A stretch of DNA of 31,099 nt, taken from Syntrophomonadaceae bacterium. Lineage in GTDB: Bacteria > Bacillota_D > Dethiobacteria > DTU022 > PWGO01. Shown one piece after another: positions 1-10,705 of the stretch (its first letter is position 1; every line of letters begins with the position of its first letter). The notes under the pieces are model-generated. The model made no database searches, was not told the origin of the DNA, and saw only the letters and a program-made list of their open reading frames with translations. The stretch covers positions 1 to 31,099 of the forward strand of contig PWGT01000129.1 in assembly GCA_003554535.1 (NCBI GenBank), read 5' to 3'. A program made the position numbers and the translations under genes.

Positions 1-78
1 GACGTAAATGCTGCTCTAAATATTTTGTATAGGGGCCTGGACGGGGCCTTCGGGGATAGAGAAGCAGAAGCTTCTTAA
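1..78 (+). CDS. tnpB: C-terminal end of an IS200/IS605-family TnpB (OrfB) RNA-guided nuclease, partial at the window edge
   Basis: Frame 1 reads 25 codons to a TAA stop. The first residues, DVNAALNIL, match the conserved RuvC-III segment of TnpB proteins (D-x-N-A-A-x-N-I-L), whose Asp is the third metal-binding catalytic residue. The remaining tail (YRGLDGAFGDREAEAS) is short and polar, as is usual after this motif. The rest of the gene lies outside the window, so I cannot tell whether it is intact. TnpB is known to be an omega-RNA-guided DNA nuclease encoded by IS605-type transposons. The hairpin right end that follows directly supports the call. Confidence is limited by the very short visible length. 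Confidence 0.75.
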   Translation, partial: DVNAALNILYRGLDGAFGDREAEAS

Positions 79-120
79 ATGAACCGAGAAGCTCCGCGTT
101 TCAACGCGGAGAGTCGTCAC
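79..120 (+). mobile_element. Right end of the IS200/IS605-type element, with perfect hairpin and probable omega-RNA 3' part
   Basis: Just after the TnpB stop lies CTCCGCGTT-TC-AACGCGGAG (92-111), a perfect 9-bp inverted repeat. It is followed by AGTCGTCAC, ending at 120. A subterminal hairpin close to a short TCAC-like end is typical of the right end of IS605-family elements, which have no terminal inverted repeats. In TnpB systems the omega-RNA runs from the end of tnpB through this hairpin, and the guide is the flanking DNA just beyond the element. If the element ends at 120, the guide would start at 121. The exact end is inferred from the motif only. Confidence 0.6.
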
Positions 121-194
121 ATAAAGTAGTAATTATAAAAAGTAAGCAGTTTATAAAATTTTGAGGTTAAAGAGTTAAAGAAAGGAAGAGAACT

Positions 195-3611
<3,417 letters not shown>

Positions 3612-3631
3612 GTGAAGAAAGGAGGCTAGCC

Positions 3632-4279
3632 ATGTCTCCCCGATTGTTTATAACTTTTGAAGGCATTGATGGTTCTGGGAAAACTACCCAAATAGAGCTT
3701 TTACAGAAAAAAATGAGTGAATTAGGTTATGAGTACACGTTTATAAGAGAGCCGGGAAGCACTGCTATAGGTGAAAAAATTCGCCAAATCCTTTTGTCCC
3801 CGGAAAGCAAGGAGATGCATCTTGCTACAGAAGTGATGCTGTATACTGCGGCCAGGGCTCAACTGGTCCATGAGGTTATCAATCCTGCCCTGGAAGAAGA
3901 ACAGGCAGTGATTTGTGACCGCTATATTCATTCCACTCTGGCTTATCAGGGGTATGGTTTAGGCTATGATTTGGAGCAGATAAGGACCCTTAACCGGGAA
4001 GCCATAGGGGGTACCTGGCCGGATTTGACCTTTGTGTTGGATCTGGATGTGGAGGAGAGTTTTCAGAGATGTTCTCAAAAACATCAAGCGGAGGGACAGG
4101 GAAAAGATCGTATTGAACAAAGAAGCTTTGAGTTTTATCATCGAGTGCGGGAAGGATATTTGGCTATGGCCAAGGCGGATCCTAAGCGAATGGTGGTTAT
4201 TCCGCCCCATTTAAATATAGAAGAAGCCCATCAAAAAATTTGGGGGATAATTTATGACAAGATTGGCTCGGGGCTTTGA
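3632..4279 (+). CDS. tmk: Thymidylate kinase
   Basis: Tmk phosphorylates dTMP to dTDP for DNA synthesis. The 215-residue protein has the P-loop FEGIDGSGKTTQ at residues 9-20, the DRYIHSTLAYQG segment that contacts dTMP, and a LID region near residues 150-160. The ATG at 3632 follows a strong AGGAGG. It lies 20 bases after the decarboxylase-family gene, and its 3' end overlaps holB by 26 bases, so the two are probably translationally coupled. The B. subtilis genes yaaQ (darA) and yaaR that follow tmk there are absent here. Confidence 0.96.
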   Translation: MSPRLFITFEGIDGSGKTTQIELLQKKMSELGYEYTFIREPGSTAIGEKIRQILLSPESKEMHLATEVMLYTAARAQLVHEVINPALEEEQAVICDRYIHSTLAYQGYGLGYDLEQIRTLNREAIGGTWPDLTFVLDLDVEESFQRCSQKHQAEGQGKDRIEQRSFEFYHRVREGYLAMAKADPKRMVVIPPHLNIEEAHQKIWGIIYDKIGSGL

Positions 4280-5258
4280 ACAACTTAGAGGCCAGGAAAC
4301 AGTTATTAATGCTCTCCAAAAGGCAATTGAAGATGGCAGGTTGGGGCACGCAATACTTTTTTCAGGGCCGCCGGGAAGTGGAAAAAGCACCCTGGCTATG
4401 CTTACGGCCCAGGCTTTAAATTGTGAGGAGGAGGGATTGTCACCCTGCGAGGAATGTCTTTCTTGTTTAAAATTAGCCAGGGGCAATCATCCTGATGTAG
4501 TAGTGGTAGAACCTCAGGAACGGTCATTAAAGATTGATCAACTAAGAGAGGTGAGGGGGAGTTTTATTTACCACAATTATGAGGCGGAAAGTCGAGTGTG
4601 CATCATCGAAGAGGCGCATAAAATGACTGGTGCTGCAGCAGCAACTTTGTTGAAGATAATGGAGGAACCTCCTCCCCAGTTGGTATTTATCTTGACTACC
4701 CCTTATCCATCCTGGTTGCCGGCAACAATTTTGTCAAGATGCCAGCATTACGGGTTGCAAAGGTTATCTGATAAAAAGATGGAATCTTTCTTGCAGGAAA
4801 CTTTTCCCGAGGCTTCACCTGAGGAGATAGCCATGGCTGTGCGCTTGGGTGAAGGTATTCCCGGAAGGGCTCTGGATGTTATTAGTCAGGACGAATGGGT
4901 CTATAGGCAGGAAATGGTTTATGGCTTTGGCAAAAAACTGATTTCTCCGGTGCTTGCTGAGCATGAACTTTTTAAAGAAGCGCGGAATTGGGCTGAACGG
5001 GAGGATCTGCATGTTTTAATGGAGTTGTTGGCTATGTTCTTTAAGGATGGACTCATGTGGAAGCTTTGCGGCGATGAGTATTCCTTACCTGATGAATCTT
5101 GGGAGGATTTTTGGAATAATTGCGTTTTTGATGATGATCTGGTATTGCAAAATTGCCTGGAGTTAGTAAATAATACCCGTAAAAGGTTATTGACTAATAT
5201 TAATACTACCCTGGCTCTAGAAAACTTGTTTTTACAAATCAGAGGGAGGATTTGTTGA
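4254..5258 (+). CDS. holB: DNA polymerase III delta' subunit
   Basis: Delta' is a structural subunit of the clamp loader. This 334-residue protein carries the AAA+ Walker A SGPPGSGKST, a four-cysteine zinc module (NCEEEGLSPCEECLSC), a Walker B-like VCIIEEAHKM and the ILSRCQ motif typical of clamp-loader subunits. The start at 4254 lies within the end of tmk and is preceded by GGGGGAT. The position between tmk and ricT matches B. subtilis holB. Its TGA stop overlaps the ATG of ricT. The C-terminal domain is diverged but of normal length. Confidence 0.93.
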   Translation: MTRLARGFEQLRGQETVINALQKAIEDGRLGHAILFSGPPGSGKSTLAMLTAQALNCEEEGLSPCEECLSCLKLARGNHPDVVVVEPQERSLKIDQLREVRGSFIYHNYEAESRVCIIEEAHKMTGAAAATLLKIMEEPPPQLVFILTTPYPSWLPATILSRCQHYGLQRLSDKKMESFLQETFPEASPEEIAMAVRLGEGIPGRALDVISQDEWVYRQEMVYGFGKKLISPVLAEHELFKEARNWAEREDLHVLMELLAMFFKDGLMWKLCGDEYSLPDESWEDFWNNCVFDDDLVLQNCLELVNNTRKRLLTNINTTLALENLFLQIRGRIC

Positions 5259-6070
5259 TGTATAGTGTAATTGGTGTGAGGTTTCGCCAGGCGGGAAAAA
5301 TATACTACTTTGATCCTGGTGAAGAAGAGTATGCTTTGAATGATATGGTAATAGTGGAAACTTCCCGCGGTTTGGAAATGGGAAGAGTGGTGGAAGAGAG
5401 AAAAAAAGTTAGCGAAGAAGAGATCGTTTCGCCATTGAAGAAAGTACTACGTAAGGCAACCAAGGCCGATTTTTCTCAACTTGAAGAGAACAAACGCAAA
5501 GAAGAAGAAGCTTATGAGGTTTGTTTGCAAAAAATTGCCGAACATGGCCTGGAAATGAAATTAATTCGGGTGGAATACACTTTTGACCGCAGCAAAATTA
5601 TTTTCTACTTTATTGCCGATGGGAGAGTAGATTTCCGGGAACTGGTTAAAGACCTGGCTTCTATCTTCCATACCCGTATTGAACTGCGGCAGATTGGAGT
5701 TCGGGATGAAGCCAAATTGATTGGCGGAATAGGTCCCTGTGGTCGTCCTTTCTGCTGTGCTACATTTCTGGAAGATTTTGAATCAGTTTCTATCCGGATG
5801 GCCAAAAGTCAAAACCTCTCCTTAAATCCCACTAAGATATCCGGGGTTTGCGGGCGTTTGATGTGTTGCCTTCGTTATGAAGCTGATACTTACGATGAAG
5901 TTAAAGATGAATACCCCGATGTAGGTGACCAGGTGATAACCCCTGATGGGGAAGGCATAGTGGTTTCCATAAATGTAGTTAAGAAGATGATTCAGGTGGA
6001 ACTTACTGAACTGCAAGTTCACCGAGAGTTTCCCGTGGAGGAAGTTGGGACAGTAGAAGAGGAATTATAA
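5258..6070 (+). CDS. ricT: PSP1-domain protein RicT (YaaT), regulatory iron-sulfur complex subunit
   Basis: The encoded protein has 270 residues. In B. subtilis, RicT joins RicA and RicF in an Fe-S complex that supports sporulation, competence and RNase Y-dependent RNA maturation. The PSP1 region contains the cysteine-rich motifs GGIGPCGRPFCCATF and GVCGRLMCCLRYE, the presumed cluster ligands. The ATG at 5258 overlaps the holB stop (TGATG) and has GGGAGGA seven bases upstream. Two TTG codons just before it are in frame but closer to the Shine-Dalgarno site. RicA and RicF homologues are not in this window, and yabA, which follows in B. subtilis, is missing. Confidence 0.93.
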   Translation: MYSVIGVRFRQAGKIYYFDPGEEEYALNDMVIVETSRGLEMGRVVEERKKVSEEEIVSPLKKVLRKATKADFSQLEENKRKEEEAYEVCLQKIAEHGLEMKLIRVEYTFDRSKIIFYFIADGRVDFRELVKDLASIFHTRIELRQIGVRDEAKLIGGIGPCGRPFCCATFLEDFESVSIRMAKSQNLSLNPTKISGVCGRLMCCLRYEADTYDEVKDEYPDVGDQVITPDGEGIVVSINVVKKMIQVELTELQVHREFPVEEVGTVEEEL

Positions 6071-6145
6071 CTACTAAGACTAACACAAGGGCAAGATAGA
6101 GGTTAAATCCTGTATGGGTACGAAGGGATAAATGAGGGCGATAAA

Positions 6146-6991
6146 ATGGATAATATAGAGGGGGGCACTCTTTTTATTTGTGCAACCCCCATCGGTAACC
6201 TGGAAGATATGACCATAAGAGGTTTAAATGTGCTACGGCAAATAGATGTAATTGCCTGCGAAGATACCCGCCGCACCATAAAGCTATTAAATCATTTTGA
6301 AATTAAACCGGGACGGGTGCTTAGTTTTCATGAGCACAGCCCACCTCAAAAGGTTGATGAACTTGTAGATGAGTTGGAATCTGGAAATGACTTAGCCCTG
6401 GTTGCTGATGCCGGGACTCCCTGCATTTCCGATCCTGGCGCAGATTTGATAAAAAGATGCCGGCAAAGGGGTTTTAAGGTAACTGTGCTGCCCGGGCCTT
6501 CAGCAATAACTGCTGCTCTTGCTGTATCCGGTTATCAGTCAGATAGTTTTGTTTTTTGGGGTTTTTTAAATCGTCTTTCGGCAAAAGAGCGGCGTAAAAT
6601 CATGGCCCAAGACCGGAACCGGGTAGTGGTTATGTTTGAGTCTCCTCACCAGATTGTTACTACTTTACAAGAACTCCAGGAAGTAAGAGGCGATTGGGAA
6701 GTAGTTGTGGTCAGGGAGTTGACCAAAAAATTTGAAGAAGTGATACCAGGCACGCCGGCTGAACTTAAAGAACATTTTGGTTCCCAGAGCCCCCGCGGGG
6801 AAATAACCATAGTAATACCTCCTCAAGATGTTCCAGAGGATTCTATTTCCGATTATTTTTTGAAGAGAGATCTCCAAAATCTAGTGAGTGCCGGGGTTCC
6901 TTCCAAGCATGCGGTAAAATCAGTGGCTTTGTTGCGGGAAGTTTCGCGAAGAAGGGTGTATGAACTTCAGCTTGAATTGGAAGGTAAGTGA
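6146..6991 (+). CDS. rsmI: 16S rRNA (cytidine1402-2'-O)-methyltransferase
   Basis: RsmI adds the 2'-O-methyl group to C1402 in the 16S rRNA decoding centre, using SAM. The 281-residue protein is a tetrapyrrole-methylase-fold enzyme with ATPIGNLEDM (residues 13-22), ACEDTRRTIKLL, DAGTPCISDPG (from D88) and GPSAITAALAVSG. The C-terminal helical tail (SRRRVYELQLELE) is also typical. The gene lies 75 bases after ricT. The Shine-Dalgarno site is weak (GAGGGCG). The trmN6-like (yabB) and yazA genes found upstream of it in B. subtilis are not present. Confidence 0.95.
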   Translation: MDNIEGGTLFICATPIGNLEDMTIRGLNVLRQIDVIACEDTRRTIKLLNHFEIKPGRVLSFHEHSPPQKVDELVDELESGNDLALVADAGTPCISDPGADLIKRCRQRGFKVTVLPGPSAITAALAVSGYQSDSFVFWGFLNRLSAKERRKIMAQDRNRVVVMFESPHQIVTTLQELQEVRGDWEVVVVRELTKKFEEVIPGTPAELKEHFGSQSPRGEITIVIPPQDVPEDSISDYFLKRDLQNLVSAGVPSKHAVKSVALLREVSRRRVYELQLELEGK

Positions 6992-7004
6992 GTAAAATTT
7001 CCCC

Positions 7005-7031
7005 AAAAAAAAGCAGCTTTTAAAAAGCTGC
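7005..7031 (-). terminator. Intrinsic terminator of abrB (minus strand)
   Basis: GCAGCTTT-TAA-AAAGCTGC (7013-7031) is a perfect 8-bp hairpin. On the minus strand it is followed by eight T residues (the A-run at 7005-7012). On the plus strand the downstream sequence is only AT-rich, so termination of rsmI at this site would be weaker. Confidence 0.85.
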
Positions 7032-7076
7032 CTATTAATTATTATTGAAATCAAGTTAGTGTCAACATGGCTTGAT

Positions 7077-7319
7077 TTAGCCTTTGTTCAACGCGGCAAT
7101 GCATTCCGGACAAACATTTTTGCCCATGTGTTGTTTCACATTGTCTGCATTGCTACAGAAGATGCAAGCTGGCTCGTACTTATTCAAGATGATTTTTTCG
7201 CCGTCTACGTAAATTTCGAGGGCGTCTTTGATTTCAATGCCCAGAGTTCTGCGGAGCTCGATAGGAATTACTACTCTTCCCAGCTCATCCACCTTACGTA
7301 CAATTCCTGTTGACTTCAA
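7077..7319 (-). CDS. abrB: AbrB-family transition-state regulator with a paired-CxxC C-terminus
   Basis: The only minus-strand gene encodes an 80-residue protein. The N-terminal swapped-hairpin DNA-binding domain reads KSTGIVRKVDELGRVVIP and continues to LNKY at about residue 48. The C-terminal 30 residues carry C52-x2-C55 and C70-x2-C73, which look like a small metal-binding knuckle. AbrB represses post-exponential genes in B. subtilis and lies between rsmI and metS there, as here. The TTG start at 7319 is chosen because GGAGGGG lies five bases before it and family homology begins there. An in-frame extension upstream would run through the promoter. AbrB probably autoregulates, but I cannot show that. 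Confidence 0.93.
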   Translation of the reverse strand: MKSTGIVRKVDELGRVVIPIELRRTLGIEIKDALEIYVDGEKIILNKYEPACIFCSNADNVKQHMGKNVCPECIAALNKG

Positions 7320-7361
7320 ATTTACCCCTCCTTTTCGAGTTATTTCGACAAATGCAACAAC

Positions 7362-7390
7362 AGTATACCAGTAATTGCCATAGAAATCAA
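7362..7390 (-). promoter_or_regulatory. Sigma-A promoter for abrB
   Basis: On the minus strand TTGATT (7390-7385) and TATACT (7367-7362) are separated by 17 bases, with an extended TGG before the -10. Transcription would start near 7355, about 36 bases before the TTG start codon. Confidence 0.75.
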
Positions 7391-7408
7391 CAGTTTTCAC
7401 CAGAAAAG

Positions 7409-7446
7409 TAACTTTTTAAATATTGAATTTTTTTAATAAAAAGTTA
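7409..7446. repeat. Inverted repeat in the AT-rich abrB-metG divergent region
   Basis: TAACTTTTT (7409-7417) and AAAAAGTTA (7438-7446) form a 9-bp inverted repeat about 20 bases apart. It lies just upstream of the abrB -35 box in a strongly AT-rich stretch. AbrB proteins bind AT-rich, flexible DNA, so autoregulation is a reasonable guess. No other gene is visible between 7320 and 7651. Confidence 0.4.
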
Positions 7447-7518
7447 TAATCTGTTTTTTTATGATTGCCATATACAATGCAATGTTGCTGGCTAAAAATG
7501 TTTGAACCTACTATTACC

Positions 7519-7546
7519 TTGACACTGAGGGATTTTTTGTTATAAT
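7519..7546 (+). promoter_or_regulatory. Sigma-A promoter for metG
   Basis: TTGACA (7519-7524) and TATAAT (7541-7546) are both perfect consensus hexamers, 16 bases apart. The leader from about 7553 to 7651 shows no T-box, SAM riboswitch or terminator. Confidence 0.8.
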
Positions 7547-7651
7547 TACTGTAACTGCTCAGCTTCCTGCGGAAATGATATATGTATATCAACCCGTTAG
7601 TCTAAGCAATGTGTTATCAAATCTTAACAATTTATGACGGAGGCCTCACTT

Positions 7652-9598
7652 ATGAACAAAGACACAACTTTTTATATAACAACTCCTATTTACTATCCCA
7701 GCAGCAAGCTACATATAGGGCATTCCTATACTACGGTTGCAGCTGATGCCATAGCCCGCTTCAAAAGACTTACCGGTTATGAGGTGTGGTTCTTGACGGG
7801 TACTGATGAGCACGGCCAGAAAATTCAACGTCAGGCGGAAGCTGATGGGAAACAACCCCAACAATTTGTGGATGAAGTGGTGGAGGGTATTAAGGAGTTG
7901 TGGTCTGTCCTTGATATTTCCCACAATGACTTTATTCGCACTACTGAAGATAGGCACAAAGAAGTTGTCCAGAAGATATTTAACCAATTTTATGAAAATG
8001 GCGATATCTATAAAGGAAAATACGAGGGGTGGTATTGTACTCCTTGTGAATCTTTTTGGCTGGAAAGGCAGCTGGAAGAAGGAAAATGCCCCGACTGCGG
8101 GCGGGAAGTAGAAATGGTTTCGGAAGAAAATTATTTTTTCCGTCTTTCTAAGTATGCAGATCGCCTCTGGGAGCATATTGAGAATAATCCAGAATTTATT
8201 CAGCCTGTTTCCCGTAAAAATGAAATGATCAAGAATTTCCTCGAACCCGGCCTGGAAGATCTTTGTGTCTCGCGTACAACTTTTGATTGGGGCATTCAAG
8301 TTCCCTTTGATCAGGATCACGTTATTTACGTATGGCTGGATGCTCTTAGCAATTACATCACTGCTCTGGGCTATCTTTCGGATGATGATAACAAATTCCA
8401 AAGATATTGGCCGGCAGATGTTCACCTTATGGCCAAGGAAATTGTCAGGTTTCATGCTATTTATTGGCCAATTTTCTTGATGGCTCTGGATTTACCCCTT
8501 CCCAAAAGTGTTTTTGGACATGGGTGGTTGATGCTTAATGAGGGGAAAATGTCTAAATCCAAAGGAAATGTAGTTGATCCTATTGTGCTGGCTAATCGCT
8601 ACAGCACTGATGCTATTCGTTATTATTTGCTTAGGGAAATTCCTTTTGGCGCCGATGGGGTTTTTACAATTGAATCCCTGGTCCAGCGAATTAACTATGA
8701 TTTGGCCAACGATCTGGGGAACCTGGTAAGCAGGACTTTAACTATGATCGAAAGGTATTTTGATGGTTATCTGCCGACTCCAGAGGTTGCTGCCAATGAA
8801 GATGATAAGCTGAAAGAAGTTGCTTTGCAAGCTCCGGCTCGGATGGAAAGTTCAATGAATGATTTGCAGATCAGTGTTGCCTTGGGCGAGTTATGGGAAT
8901 TGGTGCGTCAGTGCAACAGGTATATTGATCAAAATGCACCTTGGGATTTGGCCAAAAACGGAGATGAAAATTCGCAGGGGCGTTTGCAAACAGTGATGTA
9001 TAACCTTGCCGAGGGAATTCGTTTTATAAGTGTTTTGTTACAGCCGTTTATGCCTAAAACTTCAGAAAGCATCTGGTCCCAGTTGAATATTTCTGAAGCA
9101 AAAAAACTCCAAACATGGGAAAGTATTGCTAATTGGGGCGGTTTGCAGGCTGGTCAAATGGTAAAAAGGGAAGAAGATCTTTTCCCGCGTCTTAACTTGA
9201 ACAAGGAGCTTAATTGGAGTTCAGGCGGAGATGAGAAAGAGAAAGACACAGATTCTGAAAAGCAGCAGGATCTAATTAATATTAAAGAGTTTAACAAGGT
9301 AGAGATGCGCACAGGCAAGGTTATTTCTGCGGAGCCCGTTCCCAAGGCGGATAAATTGCTCTGCGTGAAAGTAAAATTGGGTGAAGATGAGGTTAAGCAA
9401 GTAGTGGCTGGCATCGCCCTTTCTTATTCTCCCGAAGACATTATCGGCAAAGATGTGATAGTGGTTACCAATTTGCAACCTACCAAGATGAAAGGTGTTC
9501 TTTCCGAAGGGATGTTGCTGGCGGCTACTGACGAAGCTGGAAATTTAAGCCTTGTTACCCTGGATACAGACCTTCCCCCTGGAAGTAAAGTGACTTAA
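7652..9598 (+). CDS. metG: Methionyl-tRNA synthetase with C-terminal tRNA-binding domain
   Basis: MetG charges tRNA-Met, including the initiator. The protein has 648 residues. Visible features are the class I HIGH motif at residues 21-24, a single zinc knuckle with C129-x2-C132 and C146-x2-C149, and KMSKS at 300-304. The anticodon-binding helical domain runs to about residue 510. A charged linker (GDEKEKDTDSEKQQ) then leads to the C-terminal Trbp111/EMAPII-like domain (FNKVEMRTGKVISAE onward, about residue 550 to the end). The ATG at 7652 is chosen over the in-frame ATG at 7634 because CGGAGG (7638-7643) sits eight bases before it and would lie inside the longer version. Confidence 0.97.
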   Translation: MNKDTTFYITTPIYYPSSKLHIGHSYTTVAADAIARFKRLTGYEVWFLTGTDEHGQKIQRQAEADGKQPQQFVDEVVEGIKELWSVLDISHNDFIRTTEDRHKEVVQKIFNQFYENGDIYKGKYEGWYCTPCESFWLERQLEEGKCPDCGREVEMVSEENYFFRLSKYADRLWEHIENNPEFIQPVSRKNEMIKNFLEPGLEDLCVSRTTFDWGIQVPFDQDHVIYVWLDALSNYITALGYLSDDDNKFQRYWPADVHLMAKEIVRFHAIYWPIFLMALDLPLPKSVFGHGWLMLNEGKMSKSKGNVVDPIVLANRYSTDAIRYYLLREIPFGADGVFTIESLVQRINYDLANDLGNLVSRTLTMIERYFDGYLPTPEVAANEDDKLKEVALQAPARMESSMNDLQISVALGELWELVRQCNRYIDQNAPWDLAKNGDENSQGRLQTVMYNLAEGIRFISVLLQPFMPKTSESIWSQLNISEAKKLQTWESIANWGGLQAGQMVKREEDLFPRLNLNKELNWSSGGDEKEKDTDSEKQQDLINIKEFNKVEMRTGKVISAEPVPKADKLLCVKVKLGEDEVKQVVAGIALSYSPEDIIGKDVIVVTNLQPTKMKGVLSEGMLLAATDEAGNLSLVTLDTDLPPGSKVT

Positions 9599-9613
9599 AG
9601 AGGTGTTTAACCG

Positions 9614-10384
9614 TTGATAGATACACATGCCCATTTGGATTTTCCCAACTTTAAGGAAGATTTTGATGCAGTTTTGCAGAGGGCAGAAGAAAACAATATT
9701 GAGTCTATTGTTTGTGTGGGCATTGATGAGGAATCATGTTTTAGGGTCGTAGAACTGGCTGATACTTATCCCCATATTTGGGCTACGGTTGGAGTTCACC
9801 CCCATGATGCTCAGAATGTTTCCCGGCGTTATTTGCTCTTGCTTGAAGAACTGGCTGCGTCTCCCCAGGTTATTGCTATTGGGGAAACTGGGCTTGATTA
9901 CAATAAAAATCGCTCTCCTCGCAAGGTGCAGCAAAAAGTTTTTCGAGAGCAGCTTCAATTAGCAGTTCGCGTGAACAAGCCGGTAGTTATTCACTGCCGA
10001 GATGCTCACGAAGATTTATTAAAAATTATAGTTGAAGAGGGCATCGAGCAGATAGGTGGAATTATGCATTGTTTTTCCGGAGACAAAGAATTTGCCCGCC
10101 GCACTCTGGATTTAGGGCTGTATATTTCTTTTGCAGGTCCCGTAACCTATCCCAAATCCCATCGCCTGCGAGAAGTAGTAGAAGAAGTACCTCTTGAGCG
10201 AATTCTCCTGGAAACTGATTGTCCCTTCCTGGCTCCTCAGCCCGTGCGAGGCAAACGAAATGAACCCGCGTATGTAAAATATGTGTATGAAACTGTAGCT
10301 GATTTGAAAGGTATCTCTGTTCAAGAATTACATAAATATTGTCGACAAAATTTGCAAAGCCTAACCGGAATTACCCTCCCTTAA
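9614..10384 (+). CDS. tatD: TatD-family metal-dependent DNase
   Basis: The 256-residue protein has the full TatD metal-ligand set: HxH in DTHAHLDFP (H5, H7), the Glu in AIGETGLDY, His in VIHCRDAH and in GIMHCFSG, and Asp in LLETDCPFLAP. Family members are magnesium-dependent 3'-5' exonucleases and deoxyribonucleases. The B. subtilis homologue YabD occupies the same place after metS. The TTG start at 9614 is preceded by GAGGTG and lies 15 bases after metG, so the two genes are very likely co-transcribed. Confidence 0.94.
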   Translation: MIDTHAHLDFPNFKEDFDAVLQRAEENNIESIVCVGIDEESCFRVVELADTYPHIWATVGVHPHDAQNVSRRYLLLLEELAASPQVIAIGETGLDYNKNRSPRKVQQKVFREQLQLAVRVNKPVVIHCRDAHEDLLKIIVEEGIEQIGGIMHCFSGDKEFARRTLDLGLYISFAGPVTYPKSHRLREVVEEVPLERILLETDCPFLAPQPVRGKRNEPAYVKYVYETVADLKGISVQELHKYCRQNLQSLTGITLP

Positions 10385-10633
10385 AGATCCCAACTTCCCT
10401 CTCGTTTATAATCAATTTTTGGTATTGCATGAAAATATTGCTATGTTTGATGATTTGCACGGTAACGTTTATTGCCAGCATAAATCATTTTTGCATTGTA
10501 TATAATAGGGAAGTAAATGGACAGGTTTGAATGGAAATTAATGGTTTTTGGGTTTAAAAGTGCGAACTTGATTGGAAAACCATAGGACGGGAGGTTTATT
10601 AACAAAACTTAATATTAACAGAGGAATGTTTTG
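10385..10633. other. Intergenic stretch between tatD and the 3D-domain gene; no gene seen
   Basis: There is no convincing ORF. A TATAAT hexamer at 10501-10506 lacks a well-spaced -35. I checked for a c-di-AMP (ydaO-type) riboswitch, which controls some cell-wall genes of this type, and did not recognise its conserved blocks. A small open frame across 10339-10530 overlaps the end of tatD and looks non-coding. Confidence 0.6.
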
Positions 10634-10663
10634 TTGACAATAATAAATCGGTAGGGATAAAAT
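10634..10663 (+). promoter_or_regulatory. Sigma-A promoter for the 3D-domain gene
   Basis: TTGACA (10634-10639) is followed after 18 bases by TAAAAT (10658-10663). Transcription would start near 10670, inside the TGTWACA repeat cluster. Confidence 0.6.
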
Positions 10664-10691
10664 GTAACAAGAATGTTACAGTTTTGTAACA
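10663..10691. repeat. Three TGTWACA sites at exact 11-bp spacing, probable operator
   Basis: TGTAACA (10663-10669), TGTTACA (10674-10680) and TGTAACA (10685-10691) start exactly 11 bp apart. The first two form a perfect 7-bp inverted repeat with a 4-bp spacer. They cover the expected transcription start of the downstream gene, a good position for a repressor. I do not recognise the regulator. Confidence 0.6.
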
Positions 10692-10705
10692 CAAGAGGTG
10701 AAAAT

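Noticed and set aside
7553..7651. Possible T-box or SAM riboswitch before metG
   Set aside because: There is no T-box sequence, no terminator and no recognisable aptamer in this 100-base leader.
7709..8455. A 248-codon open frame on the minus strand inside metG
   Set aside because: It lies wholly antisense to a clear methionyl-tRNA synthetase, has no ribosome site, and its predicted product resembles no family.
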